Of a DNA stretch of 64,000 nt, positions 43,034 through 54,119 are shown piece after piece. Position 1 is the first letter of the stretch, and every line of letters starts with the position of its first letter. The notes under the pieces were generated by a model. That model did no database searches. It saw nothing but the letters and a program-made list of their open reading frames with translations, and had not been told where the DNA came from. Made by a program: the position numbers and the translations under genes. Source of the DNA: Phytophthora hibernalis (taxonomy: Eukaryota > Oomycota > Peronosporomycetes > Peronosporales > Peronosporaceae). The stretch spans positions 186,001 to 250,000 of the forward strand of contig JAAKBF010000164.1 of NCBI GenBank assembly GCA_012656075.1. Reading direction: 5' to 3'.

Positions 43034-43052
43034 AGGCAAATTGATTAATGAG
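43034..43052 (-). promoter_or_regulatory. Core promoter (Inr+FPR) of left lyase B
   Basis: On the minus strand CTCATTAATCAATTTGCCTT, a good Inr+FPR match, lies 58-76 nt before the ATG at 42976. Confidence 0.65.
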
Positions 43053-44306
43053 GAGTTGTTGGCACCGACTAACGTGTTAGTCAGACCGCGACTATCAGGA
43101 GAGCTGTGACCGTTCCTACGAAACCTTGGTGACAGCGATACAACGGGATGGCGGACCTTACGTCGCAATCGCCAAGATCGGGAGTCCCAGTTGTTTTCCT
43201 GCAGTCGTTCTGCTGGATGCGGTTTGCGGGTGAACCGACGTGGTTGACTCGACCGGCTCTTCTTGCTCACGTGTCAAATCCGTGACGATGGATCATGCCT
43301 GTCAGGGGCGCGGTGTTGTTGGCACTAACAAGTTGACGTTTTGCAACACTCGTAAAGATACAAATTCTATTGTCGCTCCAATCGACAATTCTTCAAACAT
43401 TTATTTTGGAGTCGTGGATTTTAGGATACCCCCAACCGTTTAACGACAGTGTACTGTAGATTTCTGCGGTGCGAAGAGCTTGCTATGATCGAAGTCGGAG
43501 CATGACTTATTAGAGACCGAGCTGCAGGTTTTACTATAATAGCCATCCGGAAGACGCATGCGTTTTAGCAGCGGCTGGTTTCCGGCATATACAGGCATAA
43601 AAAACGATGGAGTTACTTCCCCCTCCTCCGTTCAGTCTGTTGCTATCGAAGTATTTTGTTCTAGCAATCAAATGCATGGTAATAATGCCCTACCGATAGC
43701 CGTGTGTTGCATCGGTGATGCAGCATCGCCCAGCACAGCGTGCTGCACTATGAGCGTTCAGTTTCAGCTCCGGGGCCTGCTGCTGCATTACATTTACAAC
43801 TCCGACCGACGGTCTTCTCTCAAAAGATGACCCCCAATTGTCGAAACCACTTCAACGCCCAGCTGGGGTCATTCGGTGCCGGCAACAGATCAATTGTACG
43901 GGCACCACTCAATGTGGGATTGCTTGATGCGTGCACCGTAGCGGCATTACAGCCATCCAGGAGGGGCCACTTCAAAGGTAGATTTGAGTTGTAGTGTCCG
44001 TTGCATGGACACTGAGCAACAGATCGGCTGGGGTCGAGAATATCACGCGCCAGCGAACGCGATTGCGGTCTCGCCTCCTGCGCCGTTCATCGGGCTGTGC
44101 AGGACTCGCGTGCGCTAGATCGGTGGCGTGTGGTCTCTTAGCTAAAAGAGAGCAGGTCTGCGGCGATCGACGCCGAGATAAACGAGCCAGCTTTGGGCGG
44201 CTCCGTTGAGCGCTGCTGACGGCCACGACATCGGCCCAACCGTGTGGTGTTCGAGAAACAAAACTGTCAGTATTGTTGAAGGTTAGCACGACTACCGAAA
44301 CAGATG

Positions 44307-44545
44307 CTTCAGATCATCAAGGAACTTAATCAGGAATCGGTCCATTATACATGTACTGTATGAAGCTCTTATTTACATGTACCGGTACATCGCCAATACT
44401 GGATCTAACGCAGCAAAGTCGTCCACCAGAGCGAGCAAGTAACACGATACAGCAGATCTCATGAGCACACGGATCTGAAAATGGGACTCCAATGTCTGAA
44501 ATCTGCGGGGCTTTGTTTACAACCGTTCATGAAATCATTAACCAT
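44307..44545. other. Unique loop of palindrome B
   Basis: About 240 bp not shared by the arms. It contains the small palindrome ATGTACCGGTACAT (44384-44397) and no ORF of interest. Confidence 0.75.
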
Positions 44546-45549
44546 ATGTTTCCGGTAGTCGTGCAACAATACTGACAGTTTTGTTTCTCGAACACCACAC
44601 GGTTGGGCCGATGTCGTGGCCGTCAGCAGCGCTCAACGGAGCCGCCCAAAGCTGGCTCGTTTATCTCGGCGTCGATCGCCGCAGACCTGCTCTCTTTTAG
44701 CTAAGAGACCACACGCCACCGATCTAGCGCACGCGAGTCCTGCACAGCCCGATGAACGGCGCAGGAGGCGAGACCGCAATCGCGTTCGCTGGCGCGTGAT
44801 ATTCTCGACCCCAGCCGATCTGTTGCTCAGTGTCCATGCAACGGACACTACAACTCAAATCTACCTTTTGAAGTGGCCCCTCCTGGATGGCTGTAATGCC
44901 GCTACGGTGCACGCATCAAGCAATCCCACATTGAGTGGTGCCCGTACAATTGATCTGTTGCCGGCACCGAATGACCCCAGCTGGGCGTTGAAGTGGTTTC
45001 GACAATTGGGGGTCATCTTTTGGAGAGAAGACCGTCGGTCGGAGTTGTAAATGTAATGCAGCAGCAGGCCCCGGGAGCTGAAACTGAACGCTCATAGTGC
45101 AGCACGCTGTGCTGGGCGATGCTGCATCACCGATGCAACACACGGCTATCGGTAGGGCATTATTACCATGCATTTGATTGCTAGAACAAAATACTTCGAT
45201 AGCAACAGACTGAACGGAGGAGGGGGAAGTAACTCCATCGTTTTTTATGCCTGTATATGCCGGAAACCAGCCGCTGCTAAAACGCATGCGTCTTCCGGAT
45301 GGCTATTATAGTAAAACCTGCAGCTCGGTCTCTAATAAGTCATGCTCCGACTTCGATCATAGCAAGCTCTTCGCACCGCAGAAATCTACAGTACACTGTC
45401 GTTAAACGGTTGGGGGTATCCTAAAATCCACGACTCCAAAATAAATGTTTGAAGAATTGTCGATTGGAGCGACAATAGAATTTGTATCTTTACGAGTGTT
45501 GCAAAACGTCAACTTGTTAGTGCCAACAACACCGCGCCCCTGACAGGCA

Positions 45550-45562
45550 TGATCCATCGTCA
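45550..45562 (+). promoter_or_regulatory. Conserved upstream dyad motif, lyase B
   Basis: TGATCCATCGTCA lies about 307-319 nt upstream of the ATG at 45869. Confidence 0.4.
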
Positions 45563-45792
45563 CGGATTTGACACGTGAGCAAGAAGAGCCGGTCGAGTCA
45601 ACCACGTCGGTTCACCCGCAAACCGCATCCAGCAGAACGACTGCAGGAAAACAACTGGGACTCCCGATCTTGGCGATTGCGACGTAAGGTCCGCCATCCC
45701 GTTGTATCGCTGTCACCAAGGTTTCGTAGGAACGGTCACAGCTCTCCTGATAGTCGCGGTCTGACTAACACGTTAGTCGGTGCCAACAACTC

Positions 45793-45812
45793 CTCATTAA
45801 TCAATTTGCCTT
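45793..45812 (+). promoter_or_regulatory. Core promoter (Inr+FPR) of right lyase B
   Basis: CTCATTAATCAATTTGCCTT lies 57-76 nt before the ATG, preceded by the GTCGGTGCCAACAACTCC block common to all subfamilies. Confidence 0.68.
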
Positions 45813-45868
45813 CCAGCAGTGGCCCAGCACCCCAGCCAACTTCACACATTTAATTGCTGCAATCTACA

Positions 45869-48253
45869 ATGGTCAAGGCATTCGCACCGTTCGTGGCGTC
45901 CGCCGCCATCCTCATTGCGGCTACAACTGCCGCCTCCTTGCCTGATGGCACATGGCCCGCCAGCACGGGAACTGTGCAGTACTCCGCGGCCCACACGGTC
46001 AAGGCCGGCGAGGTTTTCGACGGCAAGATGCAGACCTTTGAGCGCTCGGACATTTCGTGTGAAGGCCAAACGGAAAGCGGATCGTCCACGGCCGTGTTCC
46101 TCGTGGAGGCCGGTGGCACCCTCAAGAACGTGATCATCGGCAAGAACCAAATGGAGGGCGTGCACTGCGACAAGCACGACTGCACCATTGAGAACGTGTG
46201 GTGGGACGACGTGTGCGAGGACGCCCTCAGTGTTAAGGGCGGATCCGCATCGAGCGTGACGAAGGTCATCGGTGGTGGTGCCCGTTACGCCGACGACAAG
46301 GTCATCCAGCACAACGGCTTCGGCACCGTCCAGATCGACGGCTTCTACGGTGAGGACATCAGCAAGCTCTATCGTTCGTGTGGCACGTGCGGCGACAAGG
46401 CCCGCAAGGTGTCCGTCTCCAACGTGTACGTCGTGAACCCGGGCAACGCCGTCGTGACGGTCAACAAGAACTGGGGCGACGAGGCCACGCTGAGCAACAT
46501 TTGGGTCAAGTCGAGCAAGTCCACCGTGAAGGTCTGCCAGTGGTCGCAGGGCAACGCCAATGGCGAGCCCAAGATCCTGGGCAACGGTCCGTCTGAGCCT
46601 CTGTGCCAGTACTCGGAGAGTGACGTACACATCAACGAGGATATCTCCAATGCGGCACAGACTTCGCCCTCGTTGGCCTCTTCGTCATCAGGAGTGACAC
46701 AGATGGCTTCCTCCGCTTCGACCGATTCGTCGGTGGCTTCGTCGGCTTCAGCGTCCTCTTCGTCGTCACAGGTCCCCACGCAGGCGTCGTCTTCCTCGAC
46801 CGCGTCGTCGGCTTCGGCTTCATATCAGGTCTCATCTAACTTGTCGTCCACGGACGGTTCGGATGTGGCCGGCCCCGGTACGGTGTCGCCCGTTGAAAGC
46901 GGCAGCTTCGAGCAGTCCGTGGTGAGTACTGATGCTAGCCAGACCGAGCAGCAGGACTCGACGGAGGAGCCCACGAACGCTCCTTCACTCTCGACCTCGA
47001 GCTCCGGTTCGCTTTACACGTCCTCGGAGGATGTATCGCAGACAGCCGTGCAGCAATCGAGCGTTGCCTCTAGTAGCGCTACCGATGTTCCCCAGACCGA
47101 TGTGGTGCTTGATTATGACACCCCCAGCGCCAGAAATACGGGAGCTTCACAACCTTCTAGTGTGGCTTCTAGTAGCGAGAAGGACGCCTCGCAGACGGGT
47201 GTGGTGTTTGAATGCGGTTCCTCATCTGGCAGCAGTACCGAGGATATCGAGGTGCCTACTCAAGAATCAACCTCTGCTTCTGCCTCGTCGGGTAGCAACA
47301 ACGCCGCTCAAAACGAAGAGCAGACCATTGCGTCTAGTGCCAGCGGTAGCACAGTCTCTAGTACCAGCTTCGCCTCCGGCAGCACCTCCAGCACCGGATC
47401 GACCACTCAGAGCTCCAACGCCGGTTCCACTACTCAGAGCGCCGCTACCGGTAGCGACTCGCCTACACAGAGCTCCGGTAGCGATTCGCCGACGCAGAGC
47501 TCAGGTAGTGACGCGACTACGCAGACTGCTACGAACTCGACGGGGTCGGTGCCGGACGGAACGTGGCCTGCCAGTACGGGAACTGTCCTCTACAGCAAGC
47601 CGTATACGATCAAGGCCGGCGAGGTCTTTGACGGCAAAATGCAGACTTTCGAGCGCTCCGACATCACATGCACCGGTGGTGAGGGCCAGAAGGACACGGC
47701 CGTGTTCCTCGTGGAGGCCGGCGGCACCCTCAAGAACGCCATCATCGGAAAGAACCAGAAGGAGGGTGTGCACTGTGACGACCACGAGTGCACCATTGAG
47801 AACGTCTGGTGGGATGACGTCTGCGAGGACGCACTGAGCATCAAGGGCGGATCGGCGTCCAGCGTGACCACCGTGACGAACTGCGGTGCGCGCTATGCCG
47901 AGGACAAGGTGGTGCAGCACAACGGCTACGGCACCGTCAAAATCAATGGCTTCTTCGCGGAGGAGTTCGGCAAGCTCTACCGTTCGTGTGGCACGTGCGG
48001 AAACATTCCTCGCACAGTCACGCTGGAGAATGTGTACGCGGTGGACCCGCTTGTTAGCATCGTCACGGTGAACAAGAACTACAATGACAAAGCCACGCTG
48101 AAGAACATCTATGTGAAGACGACGGACGGCAAGAAGGATGTGAAGGTGTGTCAGTGGTCGCAGGGAAGCAAGACTCCGTCGAACCTGGGCGCTGGTCCGT
48201 CCGGGACATTGTGCCAGTACACGGAGAGCGACATCCATATTAACGAGGAGTAA
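45869..48253 (+). CDS. Double-domain pectate lyase PL3, subfamily B (intact, 794 aa)
   Basis: This secreted pectate lyase has two PL3 domains. The ATG at 45869 begins the signal peptide (MVKAFAPFVASAAILIAATTA); the upstream in-frame TTG is 5' leader. Domain 1 is about residues 23-254, with the K166/R169 pair in KLYRSCGTCG. The linker is about 255-557, around 300 residues of mostly Ser/Thr/Ala/Gly/Gln with GSTTQSS and SDSPTQSSG repeats, probably heavily O-glycosylated. Domain 2 is about 558-794, with K702/R705. It is the longest linker in the window. The gene is head-to-head with its mirror copy at 40592-42976 and has its own Inr+FPR. All PL3 metal and catalytic positions I can place are kept in both domains. 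Confidence 0.95.
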   Translation: MVKAFAPFVASAAILIAATTAASLPDGTWPASTGTVQYSAAHTVKAGEVFDGKMQTFERSDISCEGQTESGSSTAVFLVEAGGTLKNVIIGKNQMEGVHCDKHDCTIENVWWDDVCEDALSVKGGSASSVTKVIGGGARYADDKVIQHNGFGTVQIDGFYGEDISKLYRSCGTCGDKARKVSVSNVYVVNPGNAVVTVNKNWGDEATLSNIWVKSSKSTVKVCQWSQGNANGEPKILGNGPSEPLCQYSESDVHINEDISNAAQTSPSLASSSSGVTQMASSASTDSSVASSASASSSSSQVPTQASSSSTASSASASYQVSSNLSSTDGSDVAGPGTVSPVESGSFEQSVVSTDASQTEQQDSTEEPTNAPSLSTSSSGSLYTSSEDVSQTAVQQSSVASSSATDVPQTDVVLDYDTPSARNTGASQPSSVASSSEKDASQTGVVFECGSSSGSSTEDIEVPTQESTSASASSGSNNAAQNEEQTIASSASGSTVSSTSFASGSTSSTGSTTQSSNAGSTTQSAATGSDSPTQSSGSDSPTQSSGSDATTQTATNSTGSVPDGTWPASTGTVLYSKPYTIKAGEVFDGKMQTFERSDITCTGGEGQKDTAVFLVEAGGTLKNAIIGKNQKEGVHCDDHECTIENVWWDDVCEDALSIKGGSASSVTTVTNCGARYAEDKVVQHNGYGTVKINGFFAEEFGKLYRSCGTCGNIPRTVTLENVYAVDPLVSIVTVNKNYNDKATLKNIYVKTTDGKKDVKVCQWSQGSKTPSNLGAGPSGTLCQYTESDIHINEE

Positions 48254-48559
48254 GCTTGTTGATATCATAGACCACGGAGATAGAGCGCGAGCTGTAGCGC
48301 ACTTTGAAGTATTGTTGTTGTTGCGTATGCAAAGGGTAGACCACATAGATGTACATTTCATGAGACCTCTTTCTTAGATCACGTCAGCGAGAAGAAGCGA
48401 ATTTCCAACAGAAGACTGTACTCAAGCAACGCTTAGTCTTGTGTTTACTACCCCATGCATACCGACCGGTACTTGCAAAATTGGTCTGCGAGTCCAATTC
48501 TTGCTAACAACTTCTACAGCTCACACATAGGCTTTAAAGCCGAGTCATTTTACCCATGT
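48254..48559. other. 3' flank of lyase B and intergenic DNA
   Basis: The first 110 bases (TAGAGCGCGAGC..., CACTTTGAAGTATTG, TTTCATGAGACCT) align with the 3' flanks of the subfamily-C genes and are probably 3' UTR. Nothing else is seen. Confidence 0.6.
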
Positions 48560-49561
48560 TCAGGTACGCTTCTTGCTTTTGCACCCTCCCTCAGCTGGAT
48601 AATCGTCGCCGCTGCTTTCTTCGATAGCATCGCTAGCATCACCCGCCACACTGCTTTCAGTTGAGTTGGTCACTGAGGCACTCGAAGGGGATTCAGTCGC
48701 TGTGGGTGTCGAAGTTGGTGCATTTGACTCGGAGCTTCCAGAGTCCGGAATTTCTGGGGTAGACGGTGGTGTGGTGGAGGAGGGGTTCTGTGTTGGCGGT
48801 GTTGTTGAGTTTCCGTTCCCAGCAGAGCTCCCACTGCAATTATCAACGTACGAAGGTTGGCCAAAGATGTAGTACTGCTCGTAGTCGTCGTTACTCCCCT
48901 TGTACTGTGTCGATTCGATCGAGTTAGTGTAGAAGTAGAAACACTCGTCGCTGCCCAAGTCCTCATTTTTGGCTACTCGATCACCACCGACAAGGTCGGG
49001 CATTCTGGCTCACTACTCGATCCCGTTGTGGTGAGTGTGATATCAGCACACGATACGAACTGCGGCTCGGCCCAACCGATGTTGCCGTAACTGGACCCCA
49101 CACCGAACCAAACCCACTGCAGTACGTAGTCACCTTCGTCAAGCCAATCGGGGAGAGTGATCGTGTCCCCACAGGAGATGGTATGGTCCCCACTGCTGTC
49201 GCCTGCGTAGCGACTCGTTGAACCGTCAGCCGGAACACAGTCCGGTCGGACTCGCGACACGTGTAGAAGAACACGTTATCGTCAAAGTCAGAGGCGGTCT
49301 CAGTGCCAACAGGTGAAATTGCCCAGCGGATGAATCCACCAAGGTGATTGTTTCGCCAGTAGCGAACGTCAATAGTCTCACCAGGAGAAAATGAGGTCGG
49401 TGTGCCGGGGTGGTGTTGGGGCATCCCACCGTGCCGTCGGTCGTGCGTGGGCCCGTATCGCGGGAAACGGGCTTCACAAGCCACGAATGAGCCTCCACAG
49501 AGGCGGGAGTGAAGAAACTCAAGGCGGCAAAGACAACAATTGAGAGCGGAAGGAACTTCAT
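48560..49561 (-). CDS. LPMO resembling AA17 (oxidative pectin cleavage), frameshifted as written
   Basis: A signal peptide (residues 1 to about 24, ending SVEA) is followed directly by His (HSWLVKPVSRD). The mature protein would thus start with the copper-binding histidine typical of LPMOs. A second brace histidine fits RNNHLGGFIRWAI. Further on are CVPADGSTSRY, GDYVLQWVWFGVG, FVSCADITL and a Cys-rich segment, then a Ser/Thr/Pro-rich tail. AA17 enzymes of oomycetes oxidatively cleave homogalacturonan. Three one-base losses break the frame, near 49407-49410, 49248 and 48999-49001, each in a short C/G run. Total coding length is about 335 codons. I think consensus error is more likely than decay. 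The assignment rests on motifs, not a search. Confidence 0.75.
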
Positions 49562-50101
49562 CGCGGCAGGTCGAATCGAAAAGTGAGCTGGAGTGGAAGT
49601 GAAAAGGTATAGACCAGATCACCCGAAAGCCCTGCGTTGCAAAACCGCAAAGTAGTCACTTCAGTCAACTGGCCGGACTGCAAGGACGCCTTTGGGTGAG
49701 AATTAACCGCGTCTGCCCGCATGGTTTCGCAGCGTTATCGCCAACCCGTTTGTTCGGTGGTGTCTATCAGGGTGCCTGTGGGCATCCCGATTTCGGGATA
49801 TCAGGATTGACTACCGTACGGTATCCCTTCTAATGATTGGTAGCGCTCGAAGCGTTCTTTCGGTGATCCGTGCAACCAAATGGATAGATACCTACGTCTC
49901 ATTTTCCATTCACCGTGGGTTCTGACACCGCAAATTCGTCGAGGCGACTGGCAGCAGTGCGTGAAGTGCTTCTTTGGTCAGTGCGGTGGATAATTTGAAG
50001 GTGAATATCTTACGCCTGTTAGCGAGCGTGAAAATAGGCATCCCGACACAGTACGATAAATAATATCACCAGTAATTCTGCACAGACCGACAGGCCGATG
50101 T
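49562..50101. other. Upstream region of the LPMO gene
   Basis: No ORF is supported. It separates the LPMO start from the stop of the ankyrin/WW gene, which is on the same strand. I found no clear Inr+FPR. Confidence 0.5.
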
Positions 50102-52254
50102 TCAGTGTAATTGGTAGTGAGTGCTAGCCGTATCTTCGTTCCGAGGCTTTTCCCGTTCACCTGGTGCATCTTCGTAGTCACCTCGGATGAGATGCACCTT
50201 GGAGTGCCGTCGCTTCCGCTGTTTGCGGGCTTTCCGACGTTCTGCTTCGAACTTCGCAGCGGCAGTCGGGTTGTCAAGAGAGGTCAGAGGGCTAACCATC
50301 GGGATCAAACACACCGGAAGCTGCTGTCCTGCACCCTCTAGAAGAATGCTACCCGTGCTGTGCTCTGTTGATATTGTATAAGAGTGGTTTACGTCGTTTT
50401 CAGATAGCTTGCCATAGATACTCGACTCATGTTCTTCGTACCCCACGGGCCAAACGTCTGGCGGATGGAACTCTCCGGGTTTGTACCAAAATGATTCACC
50501 CGTGACCGTGTTGTAGTAGTACGCGAAACCATCTTCAGTGAAGGCTTCCGTCCACTTTCCACCTTCACCTTGGGAGATTAGTAGCGTCGATAATTCCTGC
50601 GCCACAACTGCGGTGGTCTCCAGTAGCACACTCGCCTTGGCTGGGCTTGAGGGTTTTGCAGTGTAAGTCGTCGCCGGCAAACTTTGGTAGTCGTTAATAT
50701 CCACCGCACATTGGATGTGGTTGTTGCCCAGAGCAACGTGGTAGGCACTCTCCCCACTAAAATTGTAAAAATGTGGACTGGCTGCAGTCTCTAGCAGTGC
50801 GCGAACGCTTTCGAGACATCCACATCCAGCAGCCACATGAAGCGCTGTATTTCCTTCACTGCATTGCGCGTCAATAAACCCTTCATTTAGCAGCTCACAT
50901 AGGAAATGAAGCGCTTCGAGTCCTGTTGAGCATGCGGCGGCGTAGTGTAGTGCTGTCCAGCCGTTATCATCGCGTAGTTCTGGCTGTGCTCCCGCGTCAC
51001 ATAGCAATTGCATCATCTAGGTCACATAAATCGCAAGAACCAGTCGTTTTGGTGAGAGTTTGGCCGAAAAATCTACCATTATTGCACGAACCTTGACATC
51101 GCCAGCGTTGGCCGCAGCATGGAAAGCAGTAACTCCGAGCACACGGCAAGTCAACTTGAATCATTGGCGCATCAAGAAGAACACGAGCCGTGGCGAGGTC
51201 CCCGGACGCAGCGACCAACAGCAGTGGGCTTTCTTTTCTACACAGATAAATGGACACACAAGCACGGTAAATGAATAATCATCATATCTCCTGAACGAAA
51301 CGTACTCGTGATTTTGCAAATTGCAACCAGCACCCATTTGAAGAAACATCAGAGTTGTACTAGCACTCTGATCTCCAAGATTGATCTTGATGGCGGTGTG
51401 CAGCAACGAGTTGCCGTCATCGTCGCACAGCGACGACAAGCGTTGCGGACGGCAGCCCGAAATCTCTAAAATTGAGCGAAGTCTGTTTTCCAGCGTATGC
51501 ATGCCAAGTTGATCATTCCGTACACGGAACAACAAGCGGGAAATCTCCTCGAAAACAGATTTGTCGATCGTTTCGGTGCAGGTCGACTGCGTCTCTAGCT
51601 CGTCTAAGGGGAATTCCGCGCGTATTTGCTGAGTTCATCCAGATACTCTTGCCACTGATGCGCATTGAGCCCCAGTCGATAAGGAACATCCTCTCGTGCC
51701 TTCTCAGGTCTCCACTGGAATACAACTGTGCGATCGTCACGAGTGACTATCTGGAAACTATTCGCAGGCTCATTCAGCACAGATACATCAGCGATATTGG
51801 TGAAAGCGATGGAATTTGTAATGGAAGTGACGCTGTCTTCACTGTCAAGCTCTCTTTCATGTCGCCACTGAAGACGACTAGTCAACCCGTCGACTTCGCA
51901 CCATACGCGTCGAGCTACGCCCATTTTTGCAGCTTGTTCTTTGATATCCTCACAGAAGTCGAGACCCATGGCAGAACATCGCCGCAAATGATCCAGCTCG
52001 TAGTCACGGTCGGACACCCAGCACACGCCACACTGATCGCATCTTCGAGGATACTCGCGTAACTGAGGTGCTGGAGGTGGATGAATGCTGCTGCTTCCGG
52101 TACGATTGCTGCCTTCGGAAGGGAACTTCCAGAGATACCCGCCAATCGACAGTACATCGGCTTCTTTGGGTACTTCCTGATGGTTGTTAGCGGACGCGAC
52201 AACAGCTTCCACCAGTGATGTTACGACAGCCTCAACCTCTGCTGCTTCCGACAT
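50102..52254 (-). CDS. Ankyrin-repeat and WW-domain protein (two introns, two probable consensus indels)
   Basis: From the ATG at 52254: an N-terminal region with a Cys/His cluster (CDQCGVCWVSDRDYELDHLRRC), about five ankyrin-like repeats (GNSLLHTAIK, SPLLLVAASGDLATARVLL, GWTALHYAAA, GNTALHVAAGCGCLESVRALL, ESAYHVALGNN), and a WW domain near 50480-50570 (GKWTEAFTEDGFAYYYNTVT). A basic Lys/Arg tail follows. Two introns fit: 51238-51305 (GTACGT..TAG, 68 nt) and 51017-51076 (GTAGAT..TAG, 60 nt); both preserve frame. Frame breaks near 51616 (GG, probably GGG) and 51145 (CC, probably C) look like base-call errors. WW domains bind Pro-rich peptides, so it is probably an intracellular adaptor. Function unknown. 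Confidence 0.75.
51017..51076 (-). other. Intron 2 of the ankyrin/WW gene
   Basis: A 60-nt GT..AG intron, phase 0, joining ...VRAIM to MMQLLCDAG. Confidence 0.7.
51238..51305 (-). other. Intron 1 of the ankyrin/WW gene
   Basis: A 68-nt GTACGT..GTAG intron joining ...LQNHE to KESPLLL with the codon split after its second base. Confidence 0.75.
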
Positions 52255-52405
52255 GACGTTTTGAGTCGTGGGTGAGCTATTCGCTTTTGGTCGATTCGTA
52301 GTCGAGATGAGACTACAAATATAACACGCATGACATGGGGCTTTAGTTGAACTAAGTTAGTTCACGCTCATATTCTCAAAACGGTTGGTTGGTATCGTTG
52401 TTGAC

Positions 52406-54119
52406 TCAGGCAAACGACTGCAACTTGTCGACAAACTGGGCAGACGACATCACCTGCGCGCCTCGTCTTGAAAAGCTCTCCAGCACCGAGTCCCCCGTAG
52501 TGGATCCTCTCATCATGAGAAGCGTTTCTTTCAGCACGGTGACCTGGTAGCCTCTGTCCAACGCAGTCTGCACACAAGACTCGACGCTTCCCAGCACCGA
52601 GATGCCCATGACAACGATATGTGTGACCATCAGGTTCCGCAGGACGTAGTCAAGGTTTGTAGCCGCGAATACACTGTCCACATCGAGAACAAACTACAAT
52701 CAGCATCCGAACAATATGAAAGTTAGCGCTCGCAACGTACTTGACTCCTGTTCGAGGGAGGACGATGTCACTATCCTCAACCGGGGCGATTCGCTTCGGA
52801 ACTTTCGCACCAAAGCCGTTCTTAGGTACGTGGATGCCTGTGTGCTTGTGTGCCCGAGAACGCTCCCGGCCGTCGCGCGTAGCACTCTCCACCACCGAGT
52901 AAATGACTTCCATGCCTTCCGTCGCGCGGCTAGCGAGAAGTACATCCTGGATCGTTGGAATGAGCACATTATCGACGCTGTCATAGAACTCAGCGTTGTC
53001 GTCACCTGAGAGACCTCTGGCTGGACTTGAGCGAGTCGGCTCGGGCTCACTCTTCCTGTCCGAATCCTCGTCGCTTGCAATGTCGATCAAATCTGTTGTC
53101 CGCTTCGCACCATATCCGTGACGCAGTGTAAAGTAGTTTTGGACATCCAAAATCACCAAGGCGGTCGTCATGGGGCACCAATGCAGCATCGCCAAGGCAG
53201 CCGCAGCATGAACACTCTCCACTTCATCCTGGTTGTCTCCTCGGCAGGCATCGAAATGTTCCCCAACACGGCTGCGGCGTGTCGAGCAAACCGAGTTACT
53301 CTTCACCGAAGATGAATCCGGCGACCACTCGAAGGCGAACTCGCTGGCACTTGTGCTTGGTGCAGCTACAACGGTCCCAGACGAAGACTTTAGTGCAGAC
53401 CCTTTCGACTTCCCCAGACGATAGCGCAGTAAGGTTGCAGCCTCTTTCTGTTGATGTTCACGCTGCTGTTTGAGCTCAATACTGCGTGCTGCACTTCCAT
53501 TCTGCTGCGCGAGACTTTCCTGCTGCGCCAGCACCCGAGACGCCGTCTCTGCTCCGAGGAACCGAATGGTCAAGGTCAGTTCTCTGCGGTCCAGGTACGC
53601 GTCACGTATCTGCTGGAATATGTCTTTGGCATGGGCCCTCGAGACCATCATTGCTGGAATCGTCACGGTCGCTTCCAGCTGATCGTGTCGCTGACCTGCA
53701 TCCATGACGAACGGTTCACCGTCCCCGTCATCGCTGTTGTTGGCCACCAGCACCGCCACTGCACCAGCTAACTGCGCGTGCAGCACCTTGGTGACGAAGT
53801 CGCATATTCCACGCTGGAGGACCGCAATCTTGCCCCGAACCTCGAACGCGTTCTTGAGTGGCATGTGCGCAGTCACCGGTTGTGCCACGACGGCCTGCGC
53901 GTAGATGTCTTGGCCCTCCCGCACGTTGTTAGCACCAAAGTCGGCCATGGGGCAGTACACCAGTTGCTCTTGCAGCTCCAGGAACGACCAGAACATGATA
54001 ACGCCGATGCAATTGGGACCCGACTCAAGATATGCGACCGGCCGTGAAGAGGCGGCTCCATTCGTGGAAGGGCGGCGGCGATGGCGAGTCTCCCCCAGCA
54101 GCTCGGCCAAGCAGTCCAT
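52406..54119 (-). CDS. PA domain fused to isochorismatase-like hydrolase (one intron)
   Basis: A single open frame from the ATG at 54119 carries a protease-associated (PA) domain at about residues 45-180 (RGKIAVLQRGICDFVTKVLH, AGAVAVLVANN). A Gln/Lys-rich and low-complexity middle follows, then an isochorismatase-like cysteine hydrolase (TTALVILDVQNYF at about 340, VEVIYSVVE-type strand, DIVLPRTG). A 67-nt intron (52674-52740, GTACGT..GACAG) joins PRTGVN to VFAATNLDYVLRN; the second exon carries the nucleophile context GSVESCVQTAL. The Asp and Cys of the Asp-Lys-Cys triad are visible; the usual Lys position in LPxTG appears as Arg. The alternative start MFWSFLELQ (about 43 codons on) is possible. 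Substrate unknown. Confidence 0.82.
52674..52740 (-). other. Intron of the PA-isochorismatase gene
   Basis: 67 nt, GTACGT...GGACAG; splicing restores a standard isochorismatase segment across the junction. An alternative acceptor (TTGTAG) fits the family less well. Confidence 0.7.

Larger units (their letters stand above)
40580..44306. repeat. Palindrome B, left arm
   Basis: The reverse complement matches 44546-48253 (lyase gene, promoter and about 1.6 kb of upstream DNA). The arms differ by a 7-bp indel near 44284, single-base indels and some coding substitutions at the gene's 3' end, where the left copy resembles subfamily C instead. Confidence 0.88.
43053..45792. other. Shared divergent upstream region of the lyase B pair (no gene seen)
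   Basis: The two palindrome arms meet here around a unique loop (44307-44545). TGATCNNTCGTCA-type motifs lie at 43283-43295 (minus) and 45550-45562 (plus). Short ORFs occur in mirror pairs and are not convincing genes. Everything needed to drive both lyases is duplicated. Confidence 0.65.
44546..48253. repeat. Palindrome B, right arm
   Basis: Counterpart of 40580-44306; see the left arm. Confidence 0.88.

Noticed and set aside
43053..45792. Mirror-image ORFs of 60-120 codons in the lyase B divergent region
   Set aside because: They occur on both strands of both arms, are broken by arm differences, and have no protein-like features.
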